This document shows, piece after piece, positions 43,494-51,858 of a stretch of 64,000 nucleotides of DNA. Where the stretch lies: NCBI GenBank assembly GCA_022827345.1, contig JAJDTB010000068.1, forward strand, positions 1 through 64,000, written 5' to 3'. The translations under genes and the position numbers were made by a program. The stretch is from Gemmatimonadota bacterium (GTDB lineage Bacteria; Gemmatimonadota; Gemmatimonadetes; Longimicrobiales; Gaopeijiaceae). Positions within the stretch are counted from its first letter, which is position 1, and each line of letters begins with the position of its first letter. The notes below the pieces were generated by a model. It was not told the origin of the DNA. It ran no database searches and worked only from the letters and a program-made list of their open reading frames with translations.

Positions 43494-44143
43494 ACACGAT
43501 CCACGACATGGGCGGCATGGACGGCTTCGGCCCCGTCGGGCCCGAAGAGAACGAGCCGGTCTTCCACCACCGCTGGGAAGGCCGGGTCTTCGCACTGACA
43601 CGGGCCGTCGGACGATGGGGCCGCGGACGCAATTGGCCGGGGTTCCGCTTCACCCTCGAGAGCATCCCGCCCGAAGAGTACCTGCGGATGTCGTACTACG
43701 AGCGCTGGTTCCACATGGTGGCCAGCCGACTCCTCGGCAGCGGCCTCGTCACGGAGGCCGAACTCGAGACCGGCTATGCCGACTCCGGCGCGTCGCCGCC
43801 CGAGGTCCTGCCCGCGTCCCGCTCCGGGTCGCTTGGATTCGGCTTGCTCGACCTCGATGTTCCCGCGCGTTTTCGCGCCGGCGACCGGGTGCGTGCCCGG
43901 AACCTTCACCCGCGCGGCCACACCCGCCAGCCGCGTTACGTACGCGGCCGGGTCGGAGCCGTCGTCGAGGACTACGGCGTCTACGCCCTGCAGGACAGCG
44001 ATGCGGCCGGCCAGCAACCGGCCGACCAACCGCAGCATGTCTACTCGGTGTGCTTCGAGGCCCGGGAGCTGTGGGGCGACCGGGCGGCCGCGGGCGATTC
44101 GGTGTACGTGGACCTGTGGGAAGAGTACCTGGAGCCGGCGTGA
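43490..44143 (+). CDS. nthB: nitrile hydratase beta subunit
   Basis: This 217-aa structural subunit pairs with alpha to form the active alpha-beta dimer. The family N-terminus [16 protein letters not shown] is exact, followed by a helical part ([20 protein letters not shown]) and the SH3-like C-terminal barrel with [21 protein letters not shown] and the closing [11 protein letters not shown]. The active-site arginines of the family are plausible in the [12 protein letters not shown] region. Start and stop overlap both neighbours (ATGA and GTGA), typical of stoichiometric expression. Confidence 0.95.
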   Translation: MNTIHDMGGMDGFGPVGPEENEPVFHHRWEGRVFALTRAVGRWGRGRNWPGFRFTLESIPPEEYLRMSYYERWFHMVASRLLGSGLVTEAELETGYADSGASPPEVLPASRSGSLGFGLLDLDVPARFRAGDRVRARNLHPRGHTRQPRYVRGRVGAVVEDYGVYALQDSDAAGQQPADQPQHVYSVCFEARELWGDRAAAGDSVYVDLWEEYLEPA

Positions 44144-44547
44144 CGGAACCCGGTCCCTTGCGCCCCGCCGGAGCGGCTCCGCCGGAGGTCGATGCCGGGC
44201 GTCTGGCCGCCCTCCCCCCGGTGCCGCGCGACGAGGAAGGCCCGGTGTTCGACGAGCCCTGGCAGGCCCAGGCCTTCGCGCTCGCGGTCAAGTTGTCCGA
44301 GCAGGGACATTTCACCTGGTCGACCTGGGCGCAGGCGCTGGCCGAAGAACTGGCGGCCGCCGAAGCACGCGGCGACCCGGACGACGGCTCCAACTACTAT
44401 CACCACTGGGTATCGGCGCTGGAGCGACTGGTTGTCGAGCGGGGACTCAGCGATGCGGCCGCACTCGAAGACAGGAAGGAAGCCTGGGCGGATGCGTACC
44501 GCCACACCCCGCACGGTCAGCCCGTCGAACTGAAGCGGCACGGGTGA
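44140..44547 (+). CDS. nitrile hydratase accessory (activator-like) protein
   Basis: This 135-aa protein is homologous to the N-terminal half of beta subunits, the pattern of the small activators (P14K, NhlE-like) that deliver cobalt into nitrile hydratase. Shared features are GPVFDEPWQAQAFALAVKL, then HFTWSTWAQALAEEL and the helical YYHHWVSALERLVVERGL. Its GTG overlaps the beta stop by 4 bp. Having a separate activator and a His-rich alpha subunit in one operon would give two possible metal-handling devices. Signs of a metal motif (CxxC) are absent here. Confidence 0.87.
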   Translation: MTEPGPLRPAGAAPPEVDAGRLAALPPVPRDEEGPVFDEPWQAQAFALAVKLSEQGHFTWSTWAQALAEELAAAEARGDPDDGSNYYHHWVSALERLVVERGLSDAAALEDRKEAWADAYRHTPHGQPVELKRHG

Positions 44548-44548
44548 G

Positions 44549-45079
44549 CTACGCGGAAGCCGTTCCCCCGTAGACGTGCACGCGAAAGTCCTCCCTGAAA
44601 TCCTGCAGCGAGCGGTTCATGCCCTTGAATTCGCCTCGCAACTCGGCGAGCCCTTCACGGACCTCACCGATGTCGTCGCGCACCTTCGCGAAATTGGCGT
44701 CCATGTCGCTGCGCAGACCTGCGGTGTCGCCGCTCAGCCTTGAGACATGGCTGTCCATGTCCTTTCGCAGACCCGCGATGTCGCCACACAGGTCGCTGCG
44801 CACCTTTTCGATGTTGCCGCTGAGGTCTCTATGCACCTTTCCGATGTCGCTGCTGAGATCGCTACGCACCTTTCCGATGTCGCTGCTGAGGTCGCTACGC
44901 ACCTTGGCGATGTCGCCGCTCAGGTCCTCTCTTAGCTTGACGATGCTCTCGCCGATCTTGTCGTGCGCGATCTGGTTCTCGATGCGCATTCGTTCGAGTA
45001 CTCGCCAGCCCAGGGTAGCCAACGCCGTCATCATCACCGCGACGCTGCCCACCATGCTGACCGGCTGCCACCACTCCAT
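44549..45079 (-). CDS. membrane-anchored 11-residue-repeat coiled-coil protein
   Basis: This 176-aa protein has one N-terminal membrane helix (MEWWQPVSMVGSVAVMMTAL) and then a long coiled coil. Residues 60-120 contain an 11-residue repeat, with copies such as DLSGDIAKVRS, DLSSDIGKVRS (twice in near-identical form), DLSGNIEKVRS and DLCGDIAGLRK. Hendecad periodicity suggests a right-handed or straight coiled coil. The DNA shows matching 33-bp repeats at about 44770-44935. The protein could be a scaffold or tether; related short proteins are known only as coiled-coil or DUF1640-like proteins. GGAGGGAG lies eight bases before the ATG. Confidence 0.75.
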   Translation of the reverse strand: MEWWQPVSMVGSVAVMMTALATLGWRVLERMRIENQIAHDKIGESIVKLREDLSGDIAKVRSDLSSDIGKVRSDLSSDIGKVHRDLSGNIEKVRSDLCGDIAGLRKDMDSHVSRLSGDTAGLRSDMDANFAKVRDDIGEVREGLAELRGEFKGMNRSLQDFREDFRVHVYGGTASA

Positions 45080-45262
45080 GTCCTGTTCTCCCTCCACGCG
45101 TTTCAAGGAAGTCATGCGACCCCAGGCGCGCATCATGCACATATGATGATACGGTAGCCTGTACGTCAAGCATCCGGGTTTGGTGGTACGGTATCAGGGA
45201 TGGCGGGGCGCCTCCATGGCTCGATGGGACTATTTGTGCTCCACCTGGCGAGCCCCCCGGTC

Positions 45263-45296
45263 TTGTCGGCCATTCCGAGCCGGGACTGGCCGACAG
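45263..45296. repeat. 34-nt palindromic repeat, single copy
   Basis: One copy of a dispersed palindrome: left arm TTGTCGGCCA, right arm TGGCCGACAG, with a 14-nt centre. The same 34-nt element occurs twice at 48324-48408 and three times at 57920-58057. It lies between the coiled-coil gene and the DUF423 gene, both on the minus strand. The rest of this 255-bp gap shows no gene. Confidence 0.75.
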
Positions 45297-45334
45297 ATCC
45301 TTCTTCGCCGTCCGGATAGCACCGCGGGCAGTGC

Positions 45335-45727
45335 TTATGGAGTCTCGGCAGGCCGCTGCACCGATCCCAGGAGCACCAGGAGCCATCCGGCCAGCTGCAT
45401 AACGCCCCCGACCGGCGTGACCGCCCCCAGCCAGCTCGCGCCGGAGAGGACCAGCAGATACAGGGTGCCGGAAAACACAGCCGTCCCCGCGACGAGGAGC
45501 CATCCTCCGCGGACGACCAGTGCATGGCCGGTCCCGTCGGCCAGCCAGGCTACGCCGAAGAGACCCAGCGCATGGTACATCTGGTATCGGACGGCCGTCT
45601 CGAAGGTGCCGAGATCGGCGGGCGAGAGCCGTGACTCCAGCCCATGGGCACCGAAGGCTCCCAGCGCCACGCCCAACAGTGCCAGACCCGCACCGCTGGC
45701 GGCCAGTCTCCGTGCTGATTCAGTCAT
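45335..45727 (-). CDS. DUF423 family small membrane protein
   Basis: This 130-aa protein has four hydrophobic helices and matches the YgdD/YwdK (DUF423) family. It begins with a short helix (GAGLALLGVALGAFGAHGLE), and the conserved GAFGAHGLE and FETAVRYQMYHALGLF segments are present. Function in the family is unknown. It is separated from the second GGT gene by 45 bp on the same strand. Confidence 0.9.
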   Translation of the reverse strand: MTESARRLAASGAGLALLGVALGAFGAHGLESRLSPADLGTFETAVRYQMYHALGLFGVAWLADGTGHALVVRGGWLLVAGTAVFSGTLYLLVLSGASWLGAVTPVGGVMQLAGWLLVLLGSVQRPAETP

Positions 45728-45772
45728 CTGCCAAGCCCGGACGGGTCGGGGCACGCCCCGGGCACTGCTCCC

Positions 45773-47548
45773 TCAATGCGCGATCGCATACGCCTCCCGG
45801 CGCGGGTCCGATGCGGCGGTGAGCGTGCCGTCGCGGTCCCGCAGGATCATGTGCGCTCCGCCGAAGGTGGCGGTCCAGCCGTGCACGACCTCGACCTCAT
45901 GGCCGAGCGCTCCCAGTTCGGCCAGCACCGCGCCCGTCACCCGGTCCTCGAAGGCGATCCGCAGCCCGCCGTAGCTGCGGAAGCGGGGCGCTTCGATCGC
46001 CGCCTGGGGCGTCATGCCGAAGAGGGTGAAGTTGTTGACGATCTGGAGCAGGCTCTGCGGCTGACTGTCGCCGCCGGGCGTGCCCAGGGTGAAGGCGAAG
46101 CTGCCGTCGCCGTGGAGCGCCATCATGGGGGTCAGGGTGTGATAGGGGCGCTTCCCGGGCGCGATGATGTTCGGATGGCCCGGATCGAGGTTGAAGAGCG
46201 CCCCCCGGTTGTGCAGGACGATCCCCGTTTCGGGTTCGAGCAGTCCGGAGCCGAAACCGGCGAACAGGCTCTGGATCCAGCTCACCGCGTTGCCCCACTG
46301 GTCCACCGCCGTGAGATACACCGTGTCGCCCGAGTCGTCGCTCGCGGATCCTCCCGCCACGGCTGCCACGTCGGCCGGGATCCCGGGCGTCCGCGCGGCG
46401 GCTGCGGCGGCGGGGTCCACCATCGCCGCCCGCGCCGCCAGGTAGTCGGGATCGAGCAGATCGTCCAGCGGCAGGTCGGTGAAGTCGGGATCGGCCGCCC
46501 ACTGGTCGCGGTCCGCGAAGGCGAGCTTCTTCATCTCGACGAGCGTGTGCAGGTAGCTCGCGCTGTTGTGGCCCATCGCCGTCAGGTCGAAGGACTTCGC
46601 CATCTCGAAGAGCTGCAGCTGGGCGATCCCCTGGGTATTGGGCGGGAGCACCAGCATGCTGTAGTCCCGGTAGCCGCCTCGCAGCGGCTCGACCCAGGTC
46701 GTGGTGTGCGCGGCCAGGTCGGGCGCGCGGACATACCCGCCTTCCGCTTCGAGGAACGAGGAAATCCGTTCGGCCACCCAGCCGCGGTAGAAGCCGTCCC
46801 TGCCGTCGGCGGCGATCCGCTCCAGGGTGGCCGCCAGCGCGGGGTTGCGCAGCAGGCTGCCGACCGGCGGCGGCTTGCCGCCGGGAGTGTAGAGAGCGCG
46901 CGCGGGGTCGTTGAGTGCGCCGGACGACGCAACAATGTCGCTGGCGAGCCGGGTCGAGACCGGAAAGCCGTCGCGGGCGTAGCCGATTGCAGGTGCGAGC
47001 AGTTCCTCCCGCGGCAGGGTGCCGAAGCGGTCCAGGGCGTCCACCCAGGCCGCGACCGCCCCGGGGACCGACACCGAGAGGGGGCCGTTGCCGGGCATCT
47101 CGTCCAGCCCGCGTTCGGCGAACAGGGCCGGGGTGGCCAGGGCGCCGGCGCGGCCGCTGCCGTTCATCGCATGTACCTGGCCGGTTGCCGCCTCGTAGTA
47201 GAGGGCGAAGGCATCGCCGCCGATCCCGTTCATGTGGGGGCGAACCACGGCCAGCACCCCGGCCATCGCGATCGCGGCGTCCATCGCGTTGCCGCCCCGG
47301 CGCAGCACGTCGTGGCCCGCCGCGGCGGCGAGTGGGTGGCCGGCTGAAACCGCCCCGGAAGTTCCGCGCACGTCCGGCCGATTGGTCGCAGGGAAAGTCA
47401 TCTCGCCAGACTCCGTCTCCGGGCCGTCCGGCCGTGCCGCCTCCGCGGCAGGCCCGCAGCCAGCCGAAAAAAGAAACGCCGCCGACAGAAGCGCCGCCAA
47501 GGCCGCGCATGCGAGGGTCGGCCTCACATCACTCGATACTTCCAGCAT
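45773..47548 (-). CDS. ggt: gamma-glutamyltransferase, lipoprotein type
   Basis: This 591-aa Ntn hydrolase cleaves gamma-glutamyl bonds such as that of glutathione. It has a lipoprotein signal ending FLFSAGC, placing it in the periplasm or outer membrane. The precursor-cleavage site reads GDTVYLTAVDQWGNAVSWIQS with the catalytic Thr in place, unlike the paralogue at 6474-8234. Further landmarks are GGNAMDAAIAM, HMNGIGGDAFALYY, TLTPMMALH and GTPGGDSQPQ. GAGGAG precedes the ATG. It is divergent from a small hypothetical gene, with a 258-bp gap that shows no gene. Confidence 0.94.
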   Translation of the reverse strand: MLEVSSDVRPTLACAALAALLSAAFLFSAGCGPAAEAARPDGPETESGEMTFPATNRPDVRGTSGAVSAGHPLAAAAGHDVLRRGGNAMDAAIAMAGVLAVVRPHMNGIGGDAFALYYEAATGQVHAMNGSGRAGALATPALFAERGLDEMPGNGPLSVSVPGAVAAWVDALDRFGTLPREELLAPAIGYARDGFPVSTRLASDIVASSGALNDPARALYTPGGKPPPVGSLLRNPALAATLERIAADGRDGFYRGWVAERISSFLEAEGGYVRAPDLAAHTTTWVEPLRGGYRDYSMLVLPPNTQGIAQLQLFEMAKSFDLTAMGHNSASYLHTLVEMKKLAFADRDQWAADPDFTDLPLDDLLDPDYLAARAAMVDPAAAAAARTPGIPADVAAVAGGSASDDSGDTVYLTAVDQWGNAVSWIQSLFAGFGSGLLEPETGIVLHNRGALFNLDPGHPNIIAPGKRPYHTLTPMMALHGDGSFAFTLGTPGGDSQPQSLLQIVNNFTLFGMTPQAAIEAPRFRSYGGLRIAFEDRVTGAVLAELGALGHEVEVVHGWTATFGGAHMILRDRDGTLTAASDPRREAYAIAH

Positions 47549-47806
47549 GGATCGGTACTCCTCGGTCCGTTGGGATGCTGCGCCCGCCTCAATTCGGGGC
47601 CGTCTGGACGATGCCGCGTTCCGTCCGTCCGCGCCAGACCGCGCCCCCGGGGCATCGATCGCGGGAACGGGGGAACAGATCCGGACGGGCCGTGAATGAA
47701 GCGGGCAGGGGAATGTGCCCCACACTGGAGGACGATCTCTGCGCCTCCGGAGCAACGGCAATCAATGTACCTCCATGCACGGGCAGGGGAGGGGAGGAGG
47801 ATCGGG

Positions 47807-48238
47807 ATGGCGATACTACTGGCACTCACGGGACGCGACAGCCTGGACGTGGCACCGGCGGGGATACCCGATGAGTTGAAGCGGGTGCTCGACGTGCGGG
47901 GATTGTCCCTGGAGGAGTTCATTCCACCGGGGGAGGAGGCCGGAGATCTCCTGTTCGATGTGATCACGGGGGTGACCGCCGAGGGCGAGAGCGTGGCGAT
48001 CGTGAGGAGCAGCCGGGAGTTGCACGAACTGGCGGCGTATGACGGCCCCCTCACCGTGAGGACGTTCCGGGTGACGCCGCGGGGCCCGCAGCTGATGACG
48101 CAGGAAACCTATTCGCCCGACTACATGGACGAGTTGCAGCGCAGCATGATTTCGCGCGGCCGGGCGCGGCTCATCGACGAATTCGGGGCCGAGTGGTACC
48201 ACGAGGTGAGACGCATGATCTACCGGCGCCGCGCGTAG
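47807..48238 (+). CDS. hypothetical protein
   Basis: This 143-aa protein of unrecognised family has no signal peptide or membrane helix. It starts MAILLALTGRDSLDVAPAG and ends in a basic helix (EVRRMIYRRRA). Between is an acidic alpha/beta-looking domain with LLFDVITGVTAEGESVAIV and LTVRTFRVTPRGPQLMTQE. The start is well supported by a long purine-rich site (GGAGGAGG) seven bases upstream. Codon use matches its neighbours. It is followed by a short gap holding two palindromic repeats. Confidence 0.75.
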   Translation: MAILLALTGRDSLDVAPAGIPDELKRVLDVRGLSLEEFIPPGEEAGDLLFDVITGVTAEGESVAIVRSSRELHELAAYDGPLTVRTFRVTPRGPQLMTQETYSPDYMDELQRSMISRGRARLIDEFGAEWYHEVRRMIYRRRA

Positions 48239-48323
48239 CCGCGGTTGTCTGCCGGGCCCGTGGTTGCGGCGCCCTCGGCCGACGGCTAGTCTGGCCAAAC
48301 CCGGAGTCGCCGGCGAGGCCGGA

Positions 48324-48408
48324 TTGTCGGCCAAAAACGGGATGAATTGGCGGACAACGGGCGCCAGCCGGACTTTGTCGGCCAAAAATGGGGCGAATTG
48401 GCCGACAA
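48324..48408. repeat. tandem pair of 34-nt palindromic repeats
   Basis: Two copies (48324-48357 and 48375-48408) with a period of exactly 51 bp. Arms are TTGTCGGCCAA and TTGGCCGACAA; the first copy has one mismatch in its right arm. The 17-nt spacers are also alike, each ending in CCGGAC. The array ends 28 bp upstream of the APC transporter start, within its likely leader region. Confidence 0.82.
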
Positions 48409-48436
48409 GAGTGCCCAACCGGACCCAAACAGGCAG

Positions 48437-49807
48437 ATGACCGGCGACAGAACCACCACGGAGTCCGGCCGACGCCCCGCCACGCTCGGGCTGTGGACCT
48501 GCACCTCGCTGGTCGCGGGGAGCATGATCGGCGTAGGTGTGTTCCTGCTGCCGGCCTCGCTGGCGCCCTTCGGCGGAATCGGCGTCGTCGGATGGCTCGT
48601 GAGCGCCGGAGGGGCCCTGTGCCTGGCATTCGTCCTGGCGCGGCTGAGCGCCACGATGCCCCGCGTCGGCGGGCCCTACGCGTACGGTCGCGAGGGGTTC
48701 GGGGACTTCGTCGGCTTCTGGATCGCGTGGTCCTACTGGATCTCGCTCCTCACGGGCAACGCGGCGCTGGCCGTCGCCACCGCGAGCTACGCGTCGGTGT
48801 TCCTGCCGGGCATCGGCGGCGCGCCGGCGGCGGGGCTGGTTGCGGCGCTGGCCGCGCTCTGGACCCTGACGCTCGTCAACGCCCATGGACTTCGCACCGC
48901 GGGGCGTGTGCAGCTCGTCACCACCGTCCTCAAGCTGCTGCCCCTGGCCGCGATCGGCACCGTGGGCTTTCTGTACTTCGAGCCCGGCCACTTCGTGCCC
49001 TTCAACCCGACGGGCGGCACAGCCATCAGCGCGGTGACGGCGACCGTCACCCTCACCCTGTGGGCGTTCCTGGGCCTGGAGGTCGCGACAATCCCCGCGG
49101 ACGGCGTGCGCGATCCCCGGCGAACCATCCCGCGCGCAACGGTCCTGGGGACGACCGTCGCGGCCCTGATCTACATCACCTGCACCTTCGCGGTGATGGG
49201 GATCATCGCGCCGGCGGAGCTCTCCGTCACTGTGGCCCCCTTCGCCGACGCAGCCGGGTCGATCTGGGGCCCGTGGGGTCGGTGGCTCATCGGCGCCGGC
49301 GCCACGATCTCGTGTTTCGGAGCGCTCAACGGCTGGGTCCTGCTCACCGGCCAGATCCCCCGTGCCGCGTCGCTCGACGGTCTTCTGCCGGGCCGGTTCG
49401 CACGCTTGAGCCCCCGTGGCACCCCGACCGCCGGCCTCTACCTCTCCAGCATCCTGGTGACGCTGCTGATCGCGATGAACTACACGCGCGGCCTGGTGGA
49501 CGCCTTCACCTTCCTCATCCGCCTCGCCACCCTGGCGACCCTCGTGCCGTACGTCTTCGCGAGCATGACGGGGCTGATCTTCGCGCTGCGCGATGGGAAC
49601 GCCGCACGCGGCGGCAGGCCCGCAATTTCACCGGGCAGCGTAGCGGCAGCCGTCCTCGCCTTCGGGTTCTCCGTATGGGCGATCGCGGGCGCCGGTACCG
49701 AGACGGTGTACTGGGGCTTCCTGCTCCTGGTGGCCGGTATCCCCGTGTTCGCGCTGATGAGGTGGAGGATGGCGGCGTCGGCCGGCGCGGGGCGAGGTCC
49801 GCAATGA
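48437..49807 (+). CDS. APC superfamily amino acid permease
   Basis: This 456-aa membrane carrier has twelve predicted helices. TM1 contains the substrate-binding loop SLVAGSMIGVGVFLLP, the hallmark G-S-G-like element of the APC fold; FLGLEVATIPADGVRDPRRT in TM6 is typical of the AdiC-like group (arginine, agmatine, lysine). The ATG lies close after a pair of palindromic repeats. Its 3' end overlaps the DDAH-like gene by 4 bp, which makes arginine or a methylated arginine a reasonable substrate. That last step is inference. Confidence 0.9.
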   Translation: MTGDRTTTESGRRPATLGLWTCTSLVAGSMIGVGVFLLPASLAPFGGIGVVGWLVSAGGALCLAFVLARLSATMPRVGGPYAYGREGFGDFVGFWIAWSYWISLLTGNAALAVATASYASVFLPGIGGAPAAGLVAALAALWTLTLVNAHGLRTAGRVQLVTTVLKLLPLAAIGTVGFLYFEPGHFVPFNPTGGTAISAVTATVTLTLWAFLGLEVATIPADGVRDPRRTIPRATVLGTTVAALIYITCTFAVMGIIAPAELSVTVAPFADAAGSIWGPWGRWLIGAGATISCFGALNGWVLLTGQIPRAASLDGLLPGRFARLSPRGTPTAGLYLSSILVTLLIAMNYTRGLVDAFTFLIRLATLATLVPYVFASMTGLIFALRDGNAARGGRPAISPGSVAAAVLAFGFSVWAIAGAGTETVYWGFLLLVAGIPVFALMRWRMAASAGAGRGPQ

Positions 49808-50721
49808 GCGGAGACACCCCGGTCCCGCCCACGGAGGATGCCGCGCGGCCCGCCCGGTTCGGTGTGGGAAGCATGGTGGCGCCCCTGCGCCGGGTCGCGA
49901 TGCGGCGCCCGGGCTCATCCACCTTCCGCGCCGATCCGGCCCGTTGGCATTACGCGGGACCGCTCGACGCGGCGCGAATGGAGGCCCAGTACGACGCCTT
50001 CGCCCGGTGCGTCGCGGATTCCGGCGCCGACATCGAGTGGATCCCGGGCGGCGACGACGGCCTCGCCGACTCCATCTTCGTCTTCGACCCCTCGTTCATG
50101 ACGCCGGCGGGGGCGATTCTGCTCCGGCCCGGCAAGGCCCTGCGGCGCCCGGAGGTGGCGCTGCACGCAGCGCTGTACGAACGGCTGCGCGTGCCCGTCA
50201 TCGGCGCAATCGAGCCGCCGGGCACGGCTGAGGGCGGCGACCTCATCTGGCTCGACGACCGGACGCTTGCTGCCGGACGCACCTTTCGCACCAACCAGGA
50301 GGGCATCGAGCAACTGCAGGCCATCGTGGCCCCCATGGGTGTAGAGGTCCATACCTTCGACCTTCCCATGTGGCACGGCGCATCGGCCTGCCTGCACCTG
50401 CTGTCGGTCGTCAGCCCGCTGGACCGGGATCTGGCGCTCGTCTACCCGCGGCTGGTGCCGGTGGCGCTGCATCGGCTGATGCAAGAGCGCGGGGTCCAGT
50501 GCCTGGAGGCGCCCGATACCGAGTTCGAGGCGTCGGGTGGCCTGACCCTGAATGTGCTGGCGCTGGGGCCCCGCAGATGTATTGCCTTGAGCGGATTTCC
50601 GGAAACGGTGAGACTGATGCAGGACGCGGGTTGCGAGGTCACCTGCTTCGACGCGGACGCGCTGTGCATTCCGTGCGAGGGGGGTCCGACGTGCTTGACG
50701 CTGCCGGTTTGGCGGGGGTGA
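49804..50721 (+). CDS. dimethylarginine dimethylaminohydrolase (DDAH)-like amidinohydrolase
   Basis: This 305-aa protein is of the guanidino-group-modifying superfamily, which hydrolyses methylarginines or arginine at a catalytic Cys. The C-terminal nucleophile is Cys in CEGGPTCLTLPVW, and the His partner lies in GASACLHLLSVVSP. The conserved GTAEGGDLIWL supplies the carboxylate. The N-terminus GSMVAPLRRVAMRRPG matches the family start. It overlaps the APC permease, so uptake and breakdown of a guanidino compound are likely linked. The exact substrate is not provable here. Confidence 0.88.
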   Translation: MSGDTPVPPTEDAARPARFGVGSMVAPLRRVAMRRPGSSTFRADPARWHYAGPLDAARMEAQYDAFARCVADSGADIEWIPGGDDGLADSIFVFDPSFMTPAGAILLRPGKALRRPEVALHAALYERLRVPVIGAIEPPGTAEGGDLIWLDDRTLAAGRTFRTNQEGIEQLQAIVAPMGVEVHTFDLPMWHGASACLHLLSVVSPLDRDLALVYPRLVPVALHRLMQERGVQCLEAPDTEFEASGGLTLNVLALGPRRCIALSGFPETVRLMQDAGCEVTCFDADALCIPCEGGPTCLTLPVWRG

Positions 50722-50730
50722 GGGAGCGCC

Positions 50731-51102
50731 TCAGGCAGCTATCCGCCGCGCCCCCCAGTAGTGCAGCCCGATCCACGCGATCGACGCTACGCCCAGGATG
50801 GAGAACCCCATGATCGATGGGGTCAGCGCGAGCCGGATCATGCTCCACACGAGCGCGGTGCTCACTTCGCCCGCGCTGGTGATGGCGCCGGCACTCACCC
50901 ATACCCCGATGAGGGTGCCGAGGAGCCCGATACACGCGCCCATCACCCCCACCACGAGGACTGCTCCGATCCGTGAGCCGACGGCAGGGTCCGGGACCCC
51001 GCGAACCCGTCCCCGCACCACCCAGCCGACCTGGAGGAGCACGATCATCAGAATCACCAACAGCGGGATTCCCACGATACCGGTTGACTGAAAAAACGAC
51101 AT
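50731..51102 (-). CDS. MotA/TolQ/ExbB-like small membrane protein
   Basis: This 123-aa protein has three helices: VGIPLLVILMIVLLQVGWVV, AVLVVGVMGACIGLLGTLIGVW (read in parts) and GFSILGVASIAWIGLHYW. The central GLLGTLIGVWVSAGAI and MIRLALTPSIMG resemble the conserved core of MotA/TolQ/ExbB proton-channel proteins, but the large cytoplasmic loop is missing and no partner (TolR/ExbD/MotB) is nearby. ATG 51102 is five bases after GGAGG; the ATG just upstream overlaps the previous stop. It is third in a PadR mini-operon. Confidence 0.68.
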   Translation of the reverse strand: MSFFQSTGIVGIPLLVILMIVLLQVGWVVRGRVRGVPDPAVGSRIGAVLVVGVMGACIGLLGTLIGVWVSAGAITSAGEVSTALVWSMIRLALTPSIMGFSILGVASIAWIGLHYWGARRIAA

Positions 51103-51854
51103 CATTGCCTCCTTGCCTCGGCCCGCTTGCCTGCGAACCGGAATGGAAGTGTGACGAGCGCCGAAATCCGACGCTCGCATGCCTCGTCGGTGACAAGGCG
51201 GGGAAGAAGGGCCAGCCAGCCGAGCAGACCGAACGCGGCGGCTCCGACCCCGAGAACTCCGAAGAAGACCACCCGCTGGACGGCTGCCCAGACTTCGCCG
51301 GAGGACGTTTCAACCGCACCGAGCGCGATGTACCCCTGCCAGGCCGCCCCGAGCCCACCCAGCGACACTGCCGCGAGGATCAGGCCGACCTGACGTTCCC
51401 ACAGAGTCCGTCGCTTCTCCACGGGCAGGTCCCCATCGATCCACAACCCCTTCGCCGCCCGCGCCCAGTTGGAGGAGAGGAGGGCGACCACCCCGGCCAG
51501 GGACCATCCCAGCAAACCCCCGGCCGCCCCCGGATCCTGCCGCCAGAGCACAGCCAGCATTGCCGCCCCGGCCAAAACGGCCGTCACGGCGGCTCCCATC
51601 CGCTCGATTCCGGTCGCCACACCGGTTCTTCGGGTCCACCGCCCCAGCCGCGGTGCGTGCCGTGCCTCCAGCTCGGCCAGCACTTCACCCGACGGCACCA
51701 CCCGGCCCGCCGCAATCCGTCGCGCGGTCCTCGCATCGTATCCGCGCCGCTCCAGCTCCTCCTGCAGGGCCTCGGCGTCCGCGCCCAACTCCTCGATCAG
51801 CTCCAGCCGGCGCCGGGGAGGCGCCTTCAGCTTCCGCGCGAGCGCCTCCAGCAT
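51102..51854 (-). CDS. PadR-operon membrane protein of unknown function
   Basis: This 250-aa protein has an N-terminal helical cytoplasmic part (RRRLELIEELGADAEALQEE, then LERRGYDARTARRIA) followed by four to five membrane helices. The N-terminal part resembles the short helical region attached to many PadR-linked membrane proteins in Acidobacteria and Gemmatimonadota. No enzyme motif is present. Its start is 5 bp after the PadR stop codon, and its stop overlaps the start of the MotA/TolQ-like gene, so all three form one operon. Confidence 0.75.
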   Translation of the reverse strand: MLEALARKLKAPPRRRLELIEELGADAEALQEELERRGYDARTARRIAAGRVVPSGEVLAELEARHAPRLGRWTRRTGVATGIERMGAAVTAVLAGAAMLAVLWRQDPGAAGGLLGWSLAGVVALLSSNWARAAKGLWIDGDLPVEKRRTLWERQVGLILAAVSLGGLGAAWQGYIALGAVETSSGEVWAAVQRVVFFGVLGVGAAAFGLLGWLALLPRLVTDEACERRISALVTLPFRFAGKRAEARRQ

Positions 51855-51858
51855 GTTC

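Noticed and set aside
42708-44547. Thiocyanate hydrolase instead of nitrile hydratase
   Set aside because: Three genes and a VCTLCSC site could suggest it. The beta gene has the MNxxHDMGGMxGFGP start of nitrile hydratase, and the third gene is beta-N-terminus-like, as in activators. Not fully excluded.
47549-47806. Possible small gene in the divergent gap before the hypothetical protein
   Set aside because: Short frames exist but none has a ribosome site with protein-like composition. The gap most likely holds promoters for the two divergent genes.
47816-48991. Long minus-strand frame through the 34-nt repeats, giving a repeated 17-residue peptide pattern
   Set aside because: The 51-bp period is a multiple of three, so several frames stay open by chance. 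The frame is antisense to two good genes and has no coding signs of its own.
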